Positions 36,779 through 46,212 of a stretch of DNA of 64,000 nucleotides are shown here, one piece after another (positions within the stretch are counted from its first letter, which is position 1; every line of letters begins with the position of its first letter). This DNA is from Pseudonocardia sp. ICBG1293. GTDB lineage: Bacteria; Actinomycetota; Actinomycetes; Mycobacteriales; Pseudonocardiaceae. Location: assembly GCF_020131355.1 (NCBI RefSeq), contig NZ_JAHLEL010000006.1, forward strand, positions 532,715 through 596,714, in the 5' to 3' direction. Made by a program: the position numbers and the translations under genes. The notes under the pieces were generated by a model that made no database searches, was not told the DNA's origin, and saw only the letters and a list, made by a program, of their open reading frames with translations.

Positions 36779-39700
36779 ATGCCCGGACGCACGCGCGGTC
36801 GGATGTTCGACATCCGTCCCGAGGACGAGGTCGAGGACACCGGGACGGGCGCCTACCCGGGCTATCCCGGCTACGGCGACTCCGACATCGAGGACTTCGA
36901 CGACTACGCCGAGCACTACGCCGAGCAGGACACCCGTCGCGGCGTCCCGCCGGTGAACGGCGGGGTCCCCCGTGGCCGCCCCGTCGCCGGTGCGCCGAAC
37001 GGCGGGCCGCCCGCGCCGGGGCGCACCGGCTCCGGTCCGGTCGCCGGCCCCCGCCCGGTCCCGCCGAACGGTCGCCCGGCCGGTCCGCGGACCGGCGCCG
37101 GCCGGGCCCCCGTCCCCGACGCCGCCGCCGCGACGACGGCGGTCCGGGCGGTCGGCAGGGACACCACCGGCCGTCCCCCCGGACCCGGCGCCTCCGGGCG
37201 ACTGCCCGCAGCCCCACCCGCCGAGCGCGACGACCGGGTCGCCCCGGACGGCCGGTGGGACGACGAGGAGCCGCCGCTGCTGTCGCACCGGGTGGAGGAC
37301 GACGAGCTCGCCTACGCCCGCGACCGCACCCCGCAGGGTTTCGACGGTGGTGACCCGGACGACCCGTCCTGGGGTCGTCGCGGGTCCGCGTCCGCCACCG
37401 ACGGCGCCGACGACCGCGCCGCCGACGAGTACGACGCCGACGAGTACGACGAGTACGACGACGGCGAGGAGTACGACGACGAGGACGGGTACGACGAGGA
37501 CGAGTACGGCGTCGGCGACGCCCCGCTCTCGGTCCCGCCGCCCGGCAGCGGGGGCCGCCCGCTCGGCCCGGCCGACGTCGAGGAGCTCGACCCGTCGATG
37601 ACCGACGCGCTGGCCCGCGTCGACCTCGGTGCCCTGCAGGTCCCGGTGCCCTACGGCGCCGAGCTGAAGCTGGAGCCCGCGGGCGCCGAGCGCCCGCAGG
37701 CCGTGCACCTGCTGCTGGCCGAGGGGCGGATCGCGGTGAGCGCGCTCGCCGCTCCGCGGTCGTCCGGGTTGTGGGCGGACCTGTCTGCCGAGATCGAGCA
37801 GTCGCTGCGCAAGGGCGGCGCCCGGGTCCGCAACGCCCGCGGCGACTGGGGCCGCGAGCTGCACGCCCGCACCGAGAACGCCGCCTCGGTGTTCGTCGGC
37901 TGCGACGGCCCCCGCTGGATGGTCTACGGCGTGGCGACGGCGTCGCTGGAGACCGTCGAGGCACTCGACGTGGAGCTGCGCCGTGTGCTGCGGGGGATCA
38001 TCGTCGTGCGCGGGAAGTCGCCCTATCCGCCGCGGACGGTCCTGCCGCTGGAGCTGCCCGAGCACCTGCGCGAGCAGCAGCCCGAGGTCGCGCCGCAGAA
38101 GCCCAGCATCACCGTCTCGGTCCCGGCCCCCACCGGTGCGACCCCGCTGTCGTCGGGCGCCACCACCGGTGCGACCCCGGTGCCCTCCGGCCCGACCACC
38201 GGTGCCCGCCCGGCCCCGGTCGGGGCCACCGAGGAACCGGCGACGCCGGCGCAGCCCGCCCGTCCGGCCCGTCCGCGGCGCGCCGCCCCCGCCGCGGCCT
38301 CGGCGCCGCAGGCACCGGCCGGCCCGCGGGTCCCGCGCCCGGCGGGCGAGGACGCCGAGCCGCGGACCCGCGCACTGCCGCAGGTCCGCGGCTCGGCTGC
38401 GGCGGCCCCGGCCGAGCTGCCCGCGGAACGCACGGAGCTGACCCCGGCCGTGCGGGCCGCGGACCCGCCCGCCGGGCGGGCCGCGGCCACCGGCGCCCCG
38501 CCGGCGGGCCCCGGGGCCGACGCCCGGCCCGGGCGCCGTCGGGGACGCCCGGACCGGCCCGACCGCACCGGCGCGACCCCGCTCGGTGACACACCCGCCA
38601 CGGACGCCCTCGACGGGGCGACCCCGACCGGCGCGTTCCCCGCGACGGGCCGGGTCGCGCCGGGCCCCGACACCGGGGTGCCGCCGCTGCCCGGGCGCAC
38701 GTCGATCCACGCCCCGGCCCCGCTGCACGCGCCGACCCCGGCGGATCCGCAGGCCGGCCCGGTCCGGGCCCCCGAGCCCGCCCCCGTCGAGCCCCCGGCC
38801 CGCCGGGACCCGGCGGTGACCGCGCTGTCGGTCGCCGACCTGCTCGCGGGCGCCGACGACGACCGGTCCTCGACCCCGCTCACCGGGGCCGGCCGCGGCA
38901 CGTCGACCGACGACGTCCTCGATGCCCGCACCCCCGTCCCGCACCCCGCGCCGGACACCGGGACCGCCGCGGACCGCCCCTCCCGGCGCGACCGCACGGC
39001 GGGTGCCGCCCGCATCGACGCCGCGGACCTGCTCGCCGGACGCGCCCGCGACACCTCCGCCGACCTGCCGGGCGCCACCACGCCGGCCGCCGGCGTCCCG
39101 GCACCGTCGGCGCGGCCCGGTGGGGCCATCGAGGACATCCCGCTCTCCGACGTCCCGCTGATGGAGGCCACGCTCGACCGCCTCCCGGCCCCGCCGGAGC
39201 CGGCCGCACCCGCGCCGACCCGTCGGCGCGGTGCCCGTCCCGTCGTGGACGGGGCCGACCGGGAGGGACCGGCCGACCGCACCCCGGACGACGACGGCTG
39301 GCTGTCCGCCGAGATCGCCGCCAGCCGCCGCTCCGGTCGGCACGGCGCGGGGGCGGGGACCTCGGTGGCGGACCTGCTCGCCGCCGTCGCCCTCGACGCC
39401 CCCGCCGGCGGCGGTCGCCGCCGCGACGACGCCCCGGCGGCCGGGAACACCGCGCAGGCGGACGGCCCGGGCCGGGGGAGCGGTCGTCGCACCGCCCCGG
39501 CCGCGGCGCCGCCGGACCCGGGCGGGGACGACCTGTTCCGGGCCCCGGCCGCCGAGGACCGGCCCTGGCACGGCGGCGGCCCCACCTCGGCCGACGAGGC
39601 CCGCAGCGCCCTGCAGGATCTGCTCCGCAGCGCCTCGGCCGACCGGGGGGACACCGGCGGGCCGGGCGCCGACCGGGCGGACGGGCACGGTGCGGACGGG

Positions 39701-39979
39701 CACGGTGGCGGTGTCACCGGCCTCGCCGACTACCGGGCGAGCCGGGCCGCGGCGGCCCGTGCCGCCGGGAACACCGGGAGCACCGGCCACCACGGGGACG
39801 CGACACCGGCGCCCACCGGGGGCGACCCCGGCACGGACCCCGGCGACGACGACGCCGAGGCGCTCGGCGGGCTCGACGGCCGGGCCGCGGGCGGGTCCGG
39901 GCTCACCGGCCGGTGGTCGTCCGGTCGGCGCGCGGGCGGCACCGGTCCCCGCGACCTGGGACGGCACCGCCGGGACTGA
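36779..39979 (+). CDS. Very large DUF3710 protein with disordered tails and repeated ADLLAG motifs
   Basis: 1066 residues, against about 200-260 for typical DUF3710 proteins. Residues 1-260 are low complexity (Gly/Pro, then an acidic Asp/Glu/Tyr run). The DUF3710 domain spans about 264-450 (ALARVDLGALQVPVPYGAEL, GRELHARTENAASVFVGCDG, RGIIVVRGKSPYPPR). From 450 to the end it is Pro/Ala/Thr-rich and probably disordered, with recurring helices SVADLLAGADD, IDAADLLAGRA, SVADLLAAVAL and ALQDLLRSA. The repeated helices argue that the tail is truly coded. It starts immediately after the dut stop (TAGATG). Function unknown; the tail may recruit several partners (inference). Confidence 0.8.
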   Translation: MPGRTRGRMFDIRPEDEVEDTGTGAYPGYPGYGDSDIEDFDDYAEHYAEQDTRRGVPPVNGGVPRGRPVAGAPNGGPPAPGRTGSGPVAGPRPVPPNGRPAGPRTGAGRAPVPDAAAATTAVRAVGRDTTGRPPGPGASGRLPAAPPAERDDRVAPDGRWDDEEPPLLSHRVEDDELAYARDRTPQGFDGGDPDDPSWGRRGSASATDGADDRAADEYDADEYDEYDDGEEYDDEDGYDEDEYGVGDAPLSVPPPGSGGRPLGPADVEELDPSMTDALARVDLGALQVPVPYGAELKLEPAGAERPQAVHLLLAEGRIAVSALAAPRSSGLWADLSAEIEQSLRKGGARVRNARGDWGRELHARTENAASVFVGCDGPRWMVYGVATASLETVEALDVELRRVLRGIIVVRGKSPYPPRTVLPLELPEHLREQQPEVAPQKPSITVSVPAPTGATPLSSGATTGATPVPSGPTTGARPAPVGATEEPATPAQPARPARPRRAAPAAASAPQAPAGPRVPRPAGEDAEPRTRALPQVRGSAAAAPAELPAERTELTPAVRAADPPAGRAAATGAPPAGPGADARPGRRRGRPDRPDRTGATPLGDTPATDALDGATPTGAFPATGRVAPGPDTGVPPLPGRTSIHAPAPLHAPTPADPQAGPVRAPEPAPVEPPARRDPAVTALSVADLLAGADDDRSSTPLTGAGRGTSTDDVLDARTPVPHPAPDTGTAADRPSRRDRTAGAARIDAADLLAGRARDTSADLPGATTPAAGVPAPSARPGGAIEDIPLSDVPLMEATLDRLPAPPEPAAPAPTRRRGARPVVDGADREGPADRTPDDDGWLSAEIAASRRSGRHGAGAGTSVADLLAAVALDAPAGGGRRRDDAPAAGNTAQADGPGRGSGRRTAPAAAPPDPGGDDLFRAPAAEDRPWHGGGPTSADEARSALQDLLRSASADRGDTGGPGADRADGHGADGHGGGVTGLADYRASRAAAARAAGNTGSTGHHGDATPAPTGGDPGTDPGDDDAEALGGLDGRAAGGSGLTGRWSSGRRAGGTGPRDLGRHRRD

Positions 39980-40228
39980 GCGGGTGGCACGGTGGGCGCG
40001 GTGTCCGGTACGCCCGGCCCGTGCCCGCCCGCCGACCATCCGGCGCGGTCCGCGAACCGGTCGGCGGCCGGGGAACGGGAGGTCCGAGCCGCCACGGGCA
40101 CAAACCGGAGCGGCTGCGCGTTACGCTCTCGGCGCCACCACGACACCCTGTCGGGTCGCCACGCGAGTGCGGGTCACCGGAGGGTCCGGTGCCCCCGGGC
40201 CGGTACCGGATGCGGGCCGAGGAGAGAC

Positions 40229-40606
40229 ATGGGCAGCACGGATGGCGGAGCGTTCCGCCGGATGCTCCGCAAACTCACCAGCGACGTCGACGAGCTCGAC
40301 GCACGCGATCTCGCCGAGGACGTCGAGGAGACCGGCGCACGGCCGGCCCGCGACTGCGCCTGCGGCGAGGAGGTGACGATGCTCGGGCGGATCCGTAGCG
40401 TCGACCTCTGTCCGCAGAGTGCCGACGCCACGCTCAAGGCCGAGCTGTTCGACGGCACCGACGGCGTCACCCTGGTCTGGATGGGCCGGCGCAGCATCCC
40501 CGGCATCGAGGCCGGGCGCACCATGCGGGTCCGCGGCCGGATCTCGGTCCGTGACGGACGCAAGGTGCTCTACAACCCGTACTACGAGATCTGCCAGGCG
40601 CAGTGA
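40229..40606 (+). CDS. OB-fold nucleic acid-binding domain protein
   Basis: 125 residues. A charged helix (FRRMLRKLTSDVDELDARDLAED) leads into a small OB fold: VTMLGRIRSVDLCPQ, TLKAELFDGTDGVTLVWMG, MRVRGRISVRDGRKVLYNPYYEI. Rv2694c is the syntenic match. Probable single-stranded nucleic acid binding; partner unknown. ATG 40229 has GGAGAG 2-7 nt upstream. A -10 TACGCT at 40122-40127 gives a leader of about 95 nt, so it may be transcribed apart from dut-DUF3710. The 249-bp gap before it holds nothing else I can name. Confidence 0.88.
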   Translation: MGSTDGGAFRRMLRKLTSDVDELDARDLAEDVEETGARPARDCACGEEVTMLGRIRSVDLCPQSADATLKAELFDGTDGVTLVWMGRRSIPGIEAGRTMRVRGRISVRDGRKVLYNPYYEICQAQ

Positions 40607-40654
40607 CCCGCGGGACCCGCGCGGTCTGCCCCTGAGCCGACGGATCGGACCGGC

Positions 40655-41425
40655 TTGAACGACCACCAGCACGACGCCCCGACCACCCGGATGCCCCGGG
40701 TCACCGACCCGGACCCGCAGGACCGCACCGCGCCCCTCGGCCGGCCGGTGACGGCGCCGGCGCACGCCGCCGCACCGGAACCGGACCGGACCGGGGGACC
40801 GGCGGAGCCCGCCCCGGAGGCTCCCACCCCCACCCTGCTGGAACAGATGGGCGGGGTGACCGGGATCGTCGCCTCGAGCATCCCGGTCGTGGTGTTCGTC
40901 CTCGTCAACGTCCTGGCCGACCTGACGACCGCGCTGTACGCGGCGGTCGGGGCCGGTGTGCTGGTGCTGGTCTGGCGTCTGGTCCGCCGCGACCCGGTCA
41001 TGCCGGCGATCTCCGGCCTGCTCGGGGTCGGGGTGTGCGCGCTGGTCGCGAGCCGGACCGGCGAGGCCCGTGGGTTCTACCTGCCCGGCCTGCTCTACAG
41101 CGGGGCCCTCGGCGTCGTCGCGCTGGTCTCGATCGTCGCCCGCTGGCCGCTGGCCGGGGTGATCTGGCACGGCATCAACGGCCACGGCACCGAGTGGCGT
41201 GCGAACCCCCACCTGGTCCGCGCGTACGGCTGGGCCACCGCGGTGTGGGCGGCGACCTTCCTCGCGAAGGTGGTCGTGCAGGGCGGGCTGTACCTCGCCG
41301 ACTCCGAGACCTGGCTGGGCGTCGCCCGGCTCGCGATGGGCTACCCCCTGACCGGGGTCGCGATCCTGGCCACGATCCTCATCGTGCGCCGCGCCGAGCG
41401 CTCCCGGCCCGCCGCCACCGCCTGA
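40655..41425 (+). CDS. DUF3159 integral membrane protein
   Basis: 256 residues. The first 60 are hydrophilic, Pro/Asp-rich; then LLEQMGGVTGIVASSIPVVVFVLVNVL opens a membrane domain with about six helices and a conserved NPHLVRAYGWATAVWAA segment. DUF3159 proteins (Rv2693c) are conserved beside the OB-fold gene and TrkA pair; role unknown, perhaps linked to ion transport by this context (inference). TTG 40655 is the start; no better codon lies before the hydrophilic leader. It is convergent with the TrkA genes. Confidence 0.85.
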   Translation: MNDHQHDAPTTRMPRVTDPDPQDRTAPLGRPVTAPAHAAAPEPDRTGGPAEPAPEAPTPTLLEQMGGVTGIVASSIPVVVFVLVNVLADLTTALYAAVGAGVLVLVWRLVRRDPVMPAISGLLGVGVCALVASRTGEARGFYLPGLLYSGALGVVALVSIVARWPLAGVIWHGINGHGTEWRANPHLVRAYGWATAVWAATFLAKVVVQGGLYLADSETWLGVARLAMGYPLTGVAILATILIVRRAERSRPAATA

Positions 41426-41479
41426 CGACCCGTGCCGGCGCGCGCGGACCCCGGGCCCGGGCGCCGGCACGCCCACCGG

Positions 41480-42133
41480 TCACATCAGGGCGGCGCGGAT
41501 GTCCTCCTCGACCGCCGTCGTCGCCACGAACAGCAGCTCGTCCCCGCCCTCCAGGGCGTCGTCGGGCTGGGGCACGATGACCCGGCCGCCGCGCAGGATC
41601 GTCACCAGCGCGGAGTCCGTCGGTAGCTCCAGCACCCGCACCGGGCGCCCGGCCAGCGGTGTGTCCTCGGGCAGCGTCACCTCCACGAGGTTCGCCTGTC
41701 CCTGGCGCAGCGTGAGCAGCCGCACCAGGTCCCCCACGGCGACGGCCTCCTCGACCAGCGCCGCCAGCAGCCGTGGCGTCGAGACCGCGACGTCGACGCC
41801 CCAGTTCTCCCCGAACAGCCACTCGTTGCGCGGGTCGTTGACCCGGGCGACCACCCGGCGGACCCCGAACTCGGTCTTCGCCAGCAGCGACACCACCAGG
41901 TTGACCTTGTCGTCGCCGGTCGCGGCGATGACGACGTCGCACCCCTCGATGCCGGCGTCCTCGAGCGACGACAGCTCGCAGGCGTCGGCGTGCACCCACT
42001 CGGCCTCCGGGACCGCGTTCGGGTCGATGTGGGTCAGGTCGCGCTCGATCAGCATGACCCGGTGCTCGGACTCGACCAGCTCCAGCGCGATGGACCGCCC
42101 GACGGCGCCCGCACCCGCGATCGCGACCCGCAT
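41480..42133 (-). CDS. ceoC: TrkA-family K+ uptake regulatory protein, second of pair
   Basis: 217 residues. An N-terminal Rossmann RCK domain (VAIAGAGAVGRSIALELVE, ERD at the end of beta2, CDVVIAATGDDKVN) binds NAD(H) or nucleotides; the C-terminal RCK_C domain (ANLVEVTLPEDTPLAGRPV...GGRVIVPQPDDALEGGDELLFV) follows. Together these gate potassium channels or transporters at the membrane. Its ATG overlaps the upstream gene's stop. The tandem matches Rv2691/Rv2692 (ceoB/ceoC) in order relative to DUF3159, which is the basis for the symbol. Confidence 0.88.
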   Translation of the reverse strand: MRVAIAGAGAVGRSIALELVESEHRVMLIERDLTHIDPNAVPEAEWVHADACELSSLEDAGIEGCDVVIAATGDDKVNLVVSLLAKTEFGVRRVVARVNDPRNEWLFGENWGVDVAVSTPRLLAALVEEAVAVGDLVRLLTLRQGQANLVEVTLPEDTPLAGRPVRVLELPTDSALVTILRGGRVIVPQPDDALEGGDELLFVATTAVEEDIRAALM

Positions 42134-42795
42134 CAGTCCTCCTCGGGCGGCGCCGCGGCGGCCGCCGTCACGTCGCTGACCGTGCCCGAGACCGCCGCCA
42201 CGTAGACGGTGTCCTCGTGCTGCACGGTGGTGTCCTTGGTCGGCAGCACACCGGTGCCGAACCGCACGATGAACGCGACCCGCGAGCTCGTCGCCCGTTC
42301 CAGGTCGCGGATGGGACGGCCCACCCAGTCCTGGTGCAGGGGCAGCGGGAGGACGGCCACGGTGCCGGTGGGCTCGCGCCAGGCGGTCGCGACACCGTCG
42401 GGCAGCAGCATGCGCAGCAGCCGGTCGGTCGTCCACGGGACGGTCGCGACCGTCGGGATGCCGAGGCGCTCGTACACCGCGGCGCGCTTGGCGTCGTAGA
42501 TCCGGGCCACGACCTTGCCGACGCCGTAGCTCTCGCGCGCCACCCGCGCGGCGATGATGTTCGAGTTGTCCCCGGAGGAGACGGCGGCGAACGCGTCGGC
42601 GGAGGCCAGACCGGCCTCGTCGAGGACGCTGCGGTGGAACCCGAACCCGACCACCTGCCGCCCGCGGAAGTCCGGGCCGAGCCTGCGGAAGGCCTGCGGG
42701 TCGCGGTCGATCACCGCGACCTCGTGGCCGAGTCGCTCCAGGCCCGAGGCCAGGGACGCGCCGACGCGGCCGCATCCCATGATCACGACGTGCAT
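42133..42795 (-). CDS. ceoB: TrkA-family K+ uptake regulatory protein, first of pair
   Basis: 220 residues with the same two RCK domains as its neighbour: VVIMGCGRVGASLASGLERLGHEVAVIDRD, AVSSGDNSNIIAARVAR, and the C-terminal VGRPIRDLERATSSRVAFIVRFG...TVQHEDTVYVAAV. ATG 42795 has GGAAGGA upstream on the minus strand; the longer open frame to 42873 has no homology. It is divergent from the APC transporter. No TrkH/KtrB channel subunit is in the window, so the APC protein next door or a distant channel must be the partner (inference). Confidence 0.88.
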   Translation of the reverse strand: MHVVIMGCGRVGASLASGLERLGHEVAVIDRDPQAFRRLGPDFRGRQVVGFGFHRSVLDEAGLASADAFAAVSSGDNSNIIAARVARESYGVGKVVARIYDAKRAAVYERLGIPTVATVPWTTDRLLRMLLPDGVATAWREPTGTVAVLPLPLHQDWVGRPIRDLERATSSRVAFIVRFGTGVLPTKDTTVQHEDTVYVAAVSGTVSDVTAAAAAPPEED

Positions 42796-42937
42796 GGCGT
42801 CAGGGGTCCTTCCGCCGGGTCGGGGAGCCCGGGATGTACGATTCGTTCCGTCTGTGCGGCCGGCGACGTGCACGTCGCCGACGCGGAGTGAACGCTATCG
42901 CGAAGCACGTCGGATCGGGGGGCATAGGCTGCGCCCC

Positions 42938-45019
42938 GTGTCCAAGCTCGCCGTCGCTCTCAAGCGGCTCGTGGTCGGACGACCGCAGCGCAGCGACCGC
43001 CTGACCAGCACCCTGCTCCCGAAGCGGATCGCCCTCCCGGTGTTCGCCTCCGACGCCATGTCGTCGGTCGCCTACGCCCCGGAGGAGATCTTCCTGACCC
43101 TGTCGGTCGCCGGGGTCGCCTCCTACGCGATGTCGCCGTGGATCGGTCTCGCCGTCGTCGTCGTCCTGCTGACGGTCGTCGCCAGCTACCGGCAGAACGT
43201 CCACGCCTATCCCTCCGGTGGGGGCGACTACGAGGTCGCGACGGTGAACCTCGGCAAGAACGCCGGGCTGACCGTCGCCAGCGCGCTGCTCGTCGACTAC
43301 ACCCTCACCGTCGCCGTCTCGATCTCCGCGGCGGCGGCCAACATCGGTGCGCTGGTGCCGTTCGTCGCCGAGCACAAGGTGCTGTTCGCGGTGTCGGCGA
43401 TCGTCGTGCTCACCGCGATCAACCTGCGCGGCATCCGCGAGTCCGGCGCGGCCTTCGCGGTCCCGGTGTACGCCTTCGTCCTCGGCGTCGCGACCATGAT
43501 CATCTGGGGGCTGACCCGGATCCTGGTGCTGGGCGACCCGGTGCGCGCCGAGAGCGCCGACCTGCACCTGGTTGCCGAGGGCGACGCGTTCACCGGCCTC
43601 GCGCTGGTGCTCCTCGTGCTGCGCAGCTTCACCCAGGGCGCGGCCGCGCTGACCGGTGTCGAGGCCATCTCCAACGGCGTGCCGGCCTTCCGCAAGCCCA
43701 AGTCGCGCAACGCGGCGACGACGCTGCTGCTGCTCGGCGCGATGTCGGTGTCGCTGTTCATGGGGCTCATCGCCCTGGCCCAGCTCACCGGGGTCCAGAT
43801 CGCGGAGAACCCGGCGCGCCAGTTCCCGGACGCCCCGCCCGGCTACGAGCAGCACACCATGATCGCCCAGCTCGCCGACGCCGTGTTCGACAACTTCCCG
43901 CCGGGCTACCTGTTCGTCATCGTCATGACGGCGCTGATCCTCGTCCTCGCCGCGAACACCGCGTTCAACGGCTTCCCGGTGCTCGGCTCGATCCTGTCCC
44001 AGGACCGCTACCTGCCCCGCCAGCTGCACACCCGCGGCGACCGGCTCGCGTTCTCCAACGGCATCGTCGCGCTGGCGCTGTTCGCGGTCCTGCTCGTCGT
44101 CGGCTTCCAGGCCGAGGTCACCCGGCTCATCCCGCTCTATACCGTGGGCGTGTTCGTGTCGTTCACGCTCTCCCAGGCCGGCATGGTCCGGCACTGGAAC
44201 CGGGAGCTCGCGCTGAACCCCTCGGTGCCCGAACGCCGCCGGATGCGCCGCGCGCAGTCGATCAACGGGTTCGGCGCCTGCATGACCGGTGTCGTGCTGG
44301 TGACGGTGCTGATCACCAAGTTCACCCTCGGCGCCTGGATCGCGATCGTCGCCATGGGCGGGTTCTTCGTGCTCATGCGGCTGATCCAGCTGCACTACGA
44401 CCGGGTCGCCGCGGCGCTGGTCGCCGACGAGACCGACGACGTGCTGCCCTCCCGCAACCACGCCGTCGTGCTCGTCTCGACGCTGCACAAGCCGACCCTG
44501 CGCGCGCTGGCCTACGCCCGCGCCACCCGCCCGGACATCCTCGAGGCGGTGACGGTCAACGTCGACGACTCCGACACCAAGAAGCTCGTCGAGCAGTGGC
44601 ACAAGCGCAACCTGCCGGTCCCGCTGAAGGTCGTCGAGTCGCCGTACCGGGAGATCACCCGGCCCGTGCTGGACTACGTCAAGCGCATCCGCAGCGACTC
44701 CCCGCGCAACGTCGTGGCCGTCTACATCCCGGAGTACGTCGTCGGGCACTGGTGGGAGCAGGTGCTGCACAACCAGAGCGCGCTGCGGCTCAAGACGAGA
44801 CTGCTGTTCCAGCCGGGGGTGATGGTGACCAGCGTGCCGTGGCAGCTGCCGTCGTCGTCGCGCACGCGCGTGCTCTCGCCGCTGCAGGCACCGGGCGCGT
44901 CCCGCCGCGGCTACCCGGGACGGGAGCAGCTGCCCGGCGAGCGCCGCGACGGCGCGGGTGTCGGGACGGGTGGCGGCACCCCGTCCGCACCCCGGGTGAC
45001 GAGGAAGGAGGACCGGTGA
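42938..45019 (+). CDS. Large APC-superfamily transporter with cytosolic C-terminal domain
   Basis: 693 residues. A short cytosolic N-terminus, then about 12 helices beginning LPVFASDAMSSVAYAPEEIFLTL, with the YPSGGGDYEVATVNLGKNAG and FTQGAAALTGVEAISNGVPAF motifs typical of the KUP-like or KimA-like APC branch. The C-terminal about 250 residues are soluble (HAVVLVSTLHKPTLRALAYARAT), resembling the KimA universal-stress-like domain. KimA is a c-di-AMP-regulated potassium importer, and the divergent TrkA pair supports potassium or amino acid transport. GTG 42938 lies 7 nt after TAGGCT (42925-42930), so it is probably leaderless. It is coupled to the next gene by GTGA overlap. Rv2690c is the syntenic match. 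Confidence 0.88.
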   Translation: MSKLAVALKRLVVGRPQRSDRLTSTLLPKRIALPVFASDAMSSVAYAPEEIFLTLSVAGVASYAMSPWIGLAVVVVLLTVVASYRQNVHAYPSGGGDYEVATVNLGKNAGLTVASALLVDYTLTVAVSISAAAANIGALVPFVAEHKVLFAVSAIVVLTAINLRGIRESGAAFAVPVYAFVLGVATMIIWGLTRILVLGDPVRAESADLHLVAEGDAFTGLALVLLVLRSFTQGAAALTGVEAISNGVPAFRKPKSRNAATTLLLLGAMSVSLFMGLIALAQLTGVQIAENPARQFPDAPPGYEQHTMIAQLADAVFDNFPPGYLFVIVMTALILVLAANTAFNGFPVLGSILSQDRYLPRQLHTRGDRLAFSNGIVALALFAVLLVVGFQAEVTRLIPLYTVGVFVSFTLSQAGMVRHWNRELALNPSVPERRRMRRAQSINGFGACMTGVVLVTVLITKFTLGAWIAIVAMGGFFVLMRLIQLHYDRVAAALVADETDDVLPSRNHAVVLVSTLHKPTLRALAYARATRPDILEAVTVNVDDSDTKKLVEQWHKRNLPVPLKVVESPYREITRPVLDYVKRIRSDSPRNVVAVYIPEYVVGHWWEQVLHNQSALRLKTRLLFQPGVMVTSVPWQLPSSSRTRVLSPLQAPGASRRGYPGREQLPGERRDGAGVGTGGGTPSAPRVTRKEDR

Positions 45020-46212
45020 GCGCCGACACCGCGACCGACTGGACCGACCGCATGCTGGAGCTGCGGGTCGGGCCCGTCGCCCACGGCGGACACTGCGTGG
45101 CCCGCGACGGGGACGGCGGCCGGGTGGTGTTCGTCCGGCACGCGCTGCCCGGCGAGCTGGTCCGCGCGGTGGTGACCGACGACCCCGGCGGTGCCTTCTG
45201 CCGGGCCGACGCGGTCGCGGTGCTGGAGGCCTCCCCGGACCGGGTCGAGCCCGCCTGCCCGTGGGCCGGGCCCGGCGGCTGCGGGGGCTGCGACTTCCAG
45301 CACGCCGACCCCGCCGCGCAGCGCGCCCTGAAGACGGCCGTGCTGCGCGAGCAGCTGGAACGTCTCGGCGCCGGCGCGGCGGTGGTCGCCACCGCCGATC
45401 TCGCCTCCGTGGAGGTCGAGGAACTCCCCGGCGGTCCGCTCGGCTGGCGGACCCGGGTGCGGCTGGCCGTCGACGGCGCCGGTGTCCCCGGCCTGCGCGC
45501 CCACCGCAGCCACGACGTGTGCGAGATCGGTGACTGCCCGCTGGTCCCGGCGGGCGCGCTGCCCCCGGTGCTGGAGCGCCGCTTCCGGCCCGACTCCGAG
45601 CTCGACGTGACCGTCGTCGGCGACGGTGCGGCCCGGGTCGGGTCCGGGGCGACCGTGCACGCCGCGGGCCGCACCTGGGAGCTGTCGGCCGGCACGTTCT
45701 GGCAGGTCCACCCGGCGCTGCCGGACACCCTCGCCGGCGTCGTCCGGGACTGGGCCGACGCCCCCGTGGGCGGCGTCGCCTGGGACCTCTACGGCGGCGT
45801 CGGACTGCTCGGCTCGGTCCTCGCCGGTCAGGTGGGGGAGTCGGGCACCGTGCTGGTGGTCGAGTCGGCGCCGTCCGCGGTCGCCGACGGCGCCTCCGCC
45901 CTGGCCGACCTCCCGCAGGTCCAGTTCGTCCGCGGCCGCGCCGAGCGCGAGATCTCCCGCCTCGGCCCGGCCCCCGACGTCGTGGTCACCGACCCGCCGC
46001 GGGCCGGGCTCGGCAGGGCGGCGATCCGCGATCTCGCTGCCCGCGGCCCGCAGCGGGTCGTGCACGTCGCCTGCGATCCGGCCGCGCTGGCCAGGGACCT
46101 GTCGCTGTTCGCCGCGGCCGGCTACCGCACCGCGGCGCTGCGGGCGTTCGACGCCTTCCCGATGACCCACCACATGGAGGCCGCGGCGCTGCTGGAGCGG
46201 ATCCCGCGGTGA
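45016..46212 (+). CDS. TRAM-domain class I SAM-dependent RNA methyltransferase
   Basis: 398 residues. An N-terminal TRAM/OB domain (VGPVAHGGHCVARDGDGGRVVFVRHALPGE) binds RNA; a cysteine cluster CPWAGPGGCGGC probably holds a 4Fe-4S centre as in RlmD/TrmA-type uracil-5 methyltransferases. The SAM site is WDLYGGVGLLGSVL, with VVTDPPRAG and a VACDPAAL segment whose cysteine is the expected nucleophile. It likely makes m5U in rRNA or tRNA; the exact base is not decided by sequence. GTG 45016 overlaps the upstream stop (GTGA) and follows GGAAGGAG. It matches Rv2689c by synteny. Confidence 0.9.
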   Translation: MSADTATDWTDRMLELRVGPVAHGGHCVARDGDGGRVVFVRHALPGELVRAVVTDDPGGAFCRADAVAVLEASPDRVEPACPWAGPGGCGGCDFQHADPAAQRALKTAVLREQLERLGAGAAVVATADLASVEVEELPGGPLGWRTRVRLAVDGAGVPGLRAHRSHDVCEIGDCPLVPAGALPPVLERRFRPDSELDVTVVGDGAARVGSGATVHAAGRTWELSAGTFWQVHPALPDTLAGVVRDWADAPVGGVAWDLYGGVGLLGSVLAGQVGESGTVLVVESAPSAVADGASALADLPQVQFVRGRAEREISRLGPAPDVVVTDPPRAGLGRAAIRDLAARGPQRVVHVACDPAALARDLSLFAAAGYRTAALRAFDAFPMTHHMEAAALLERIPR

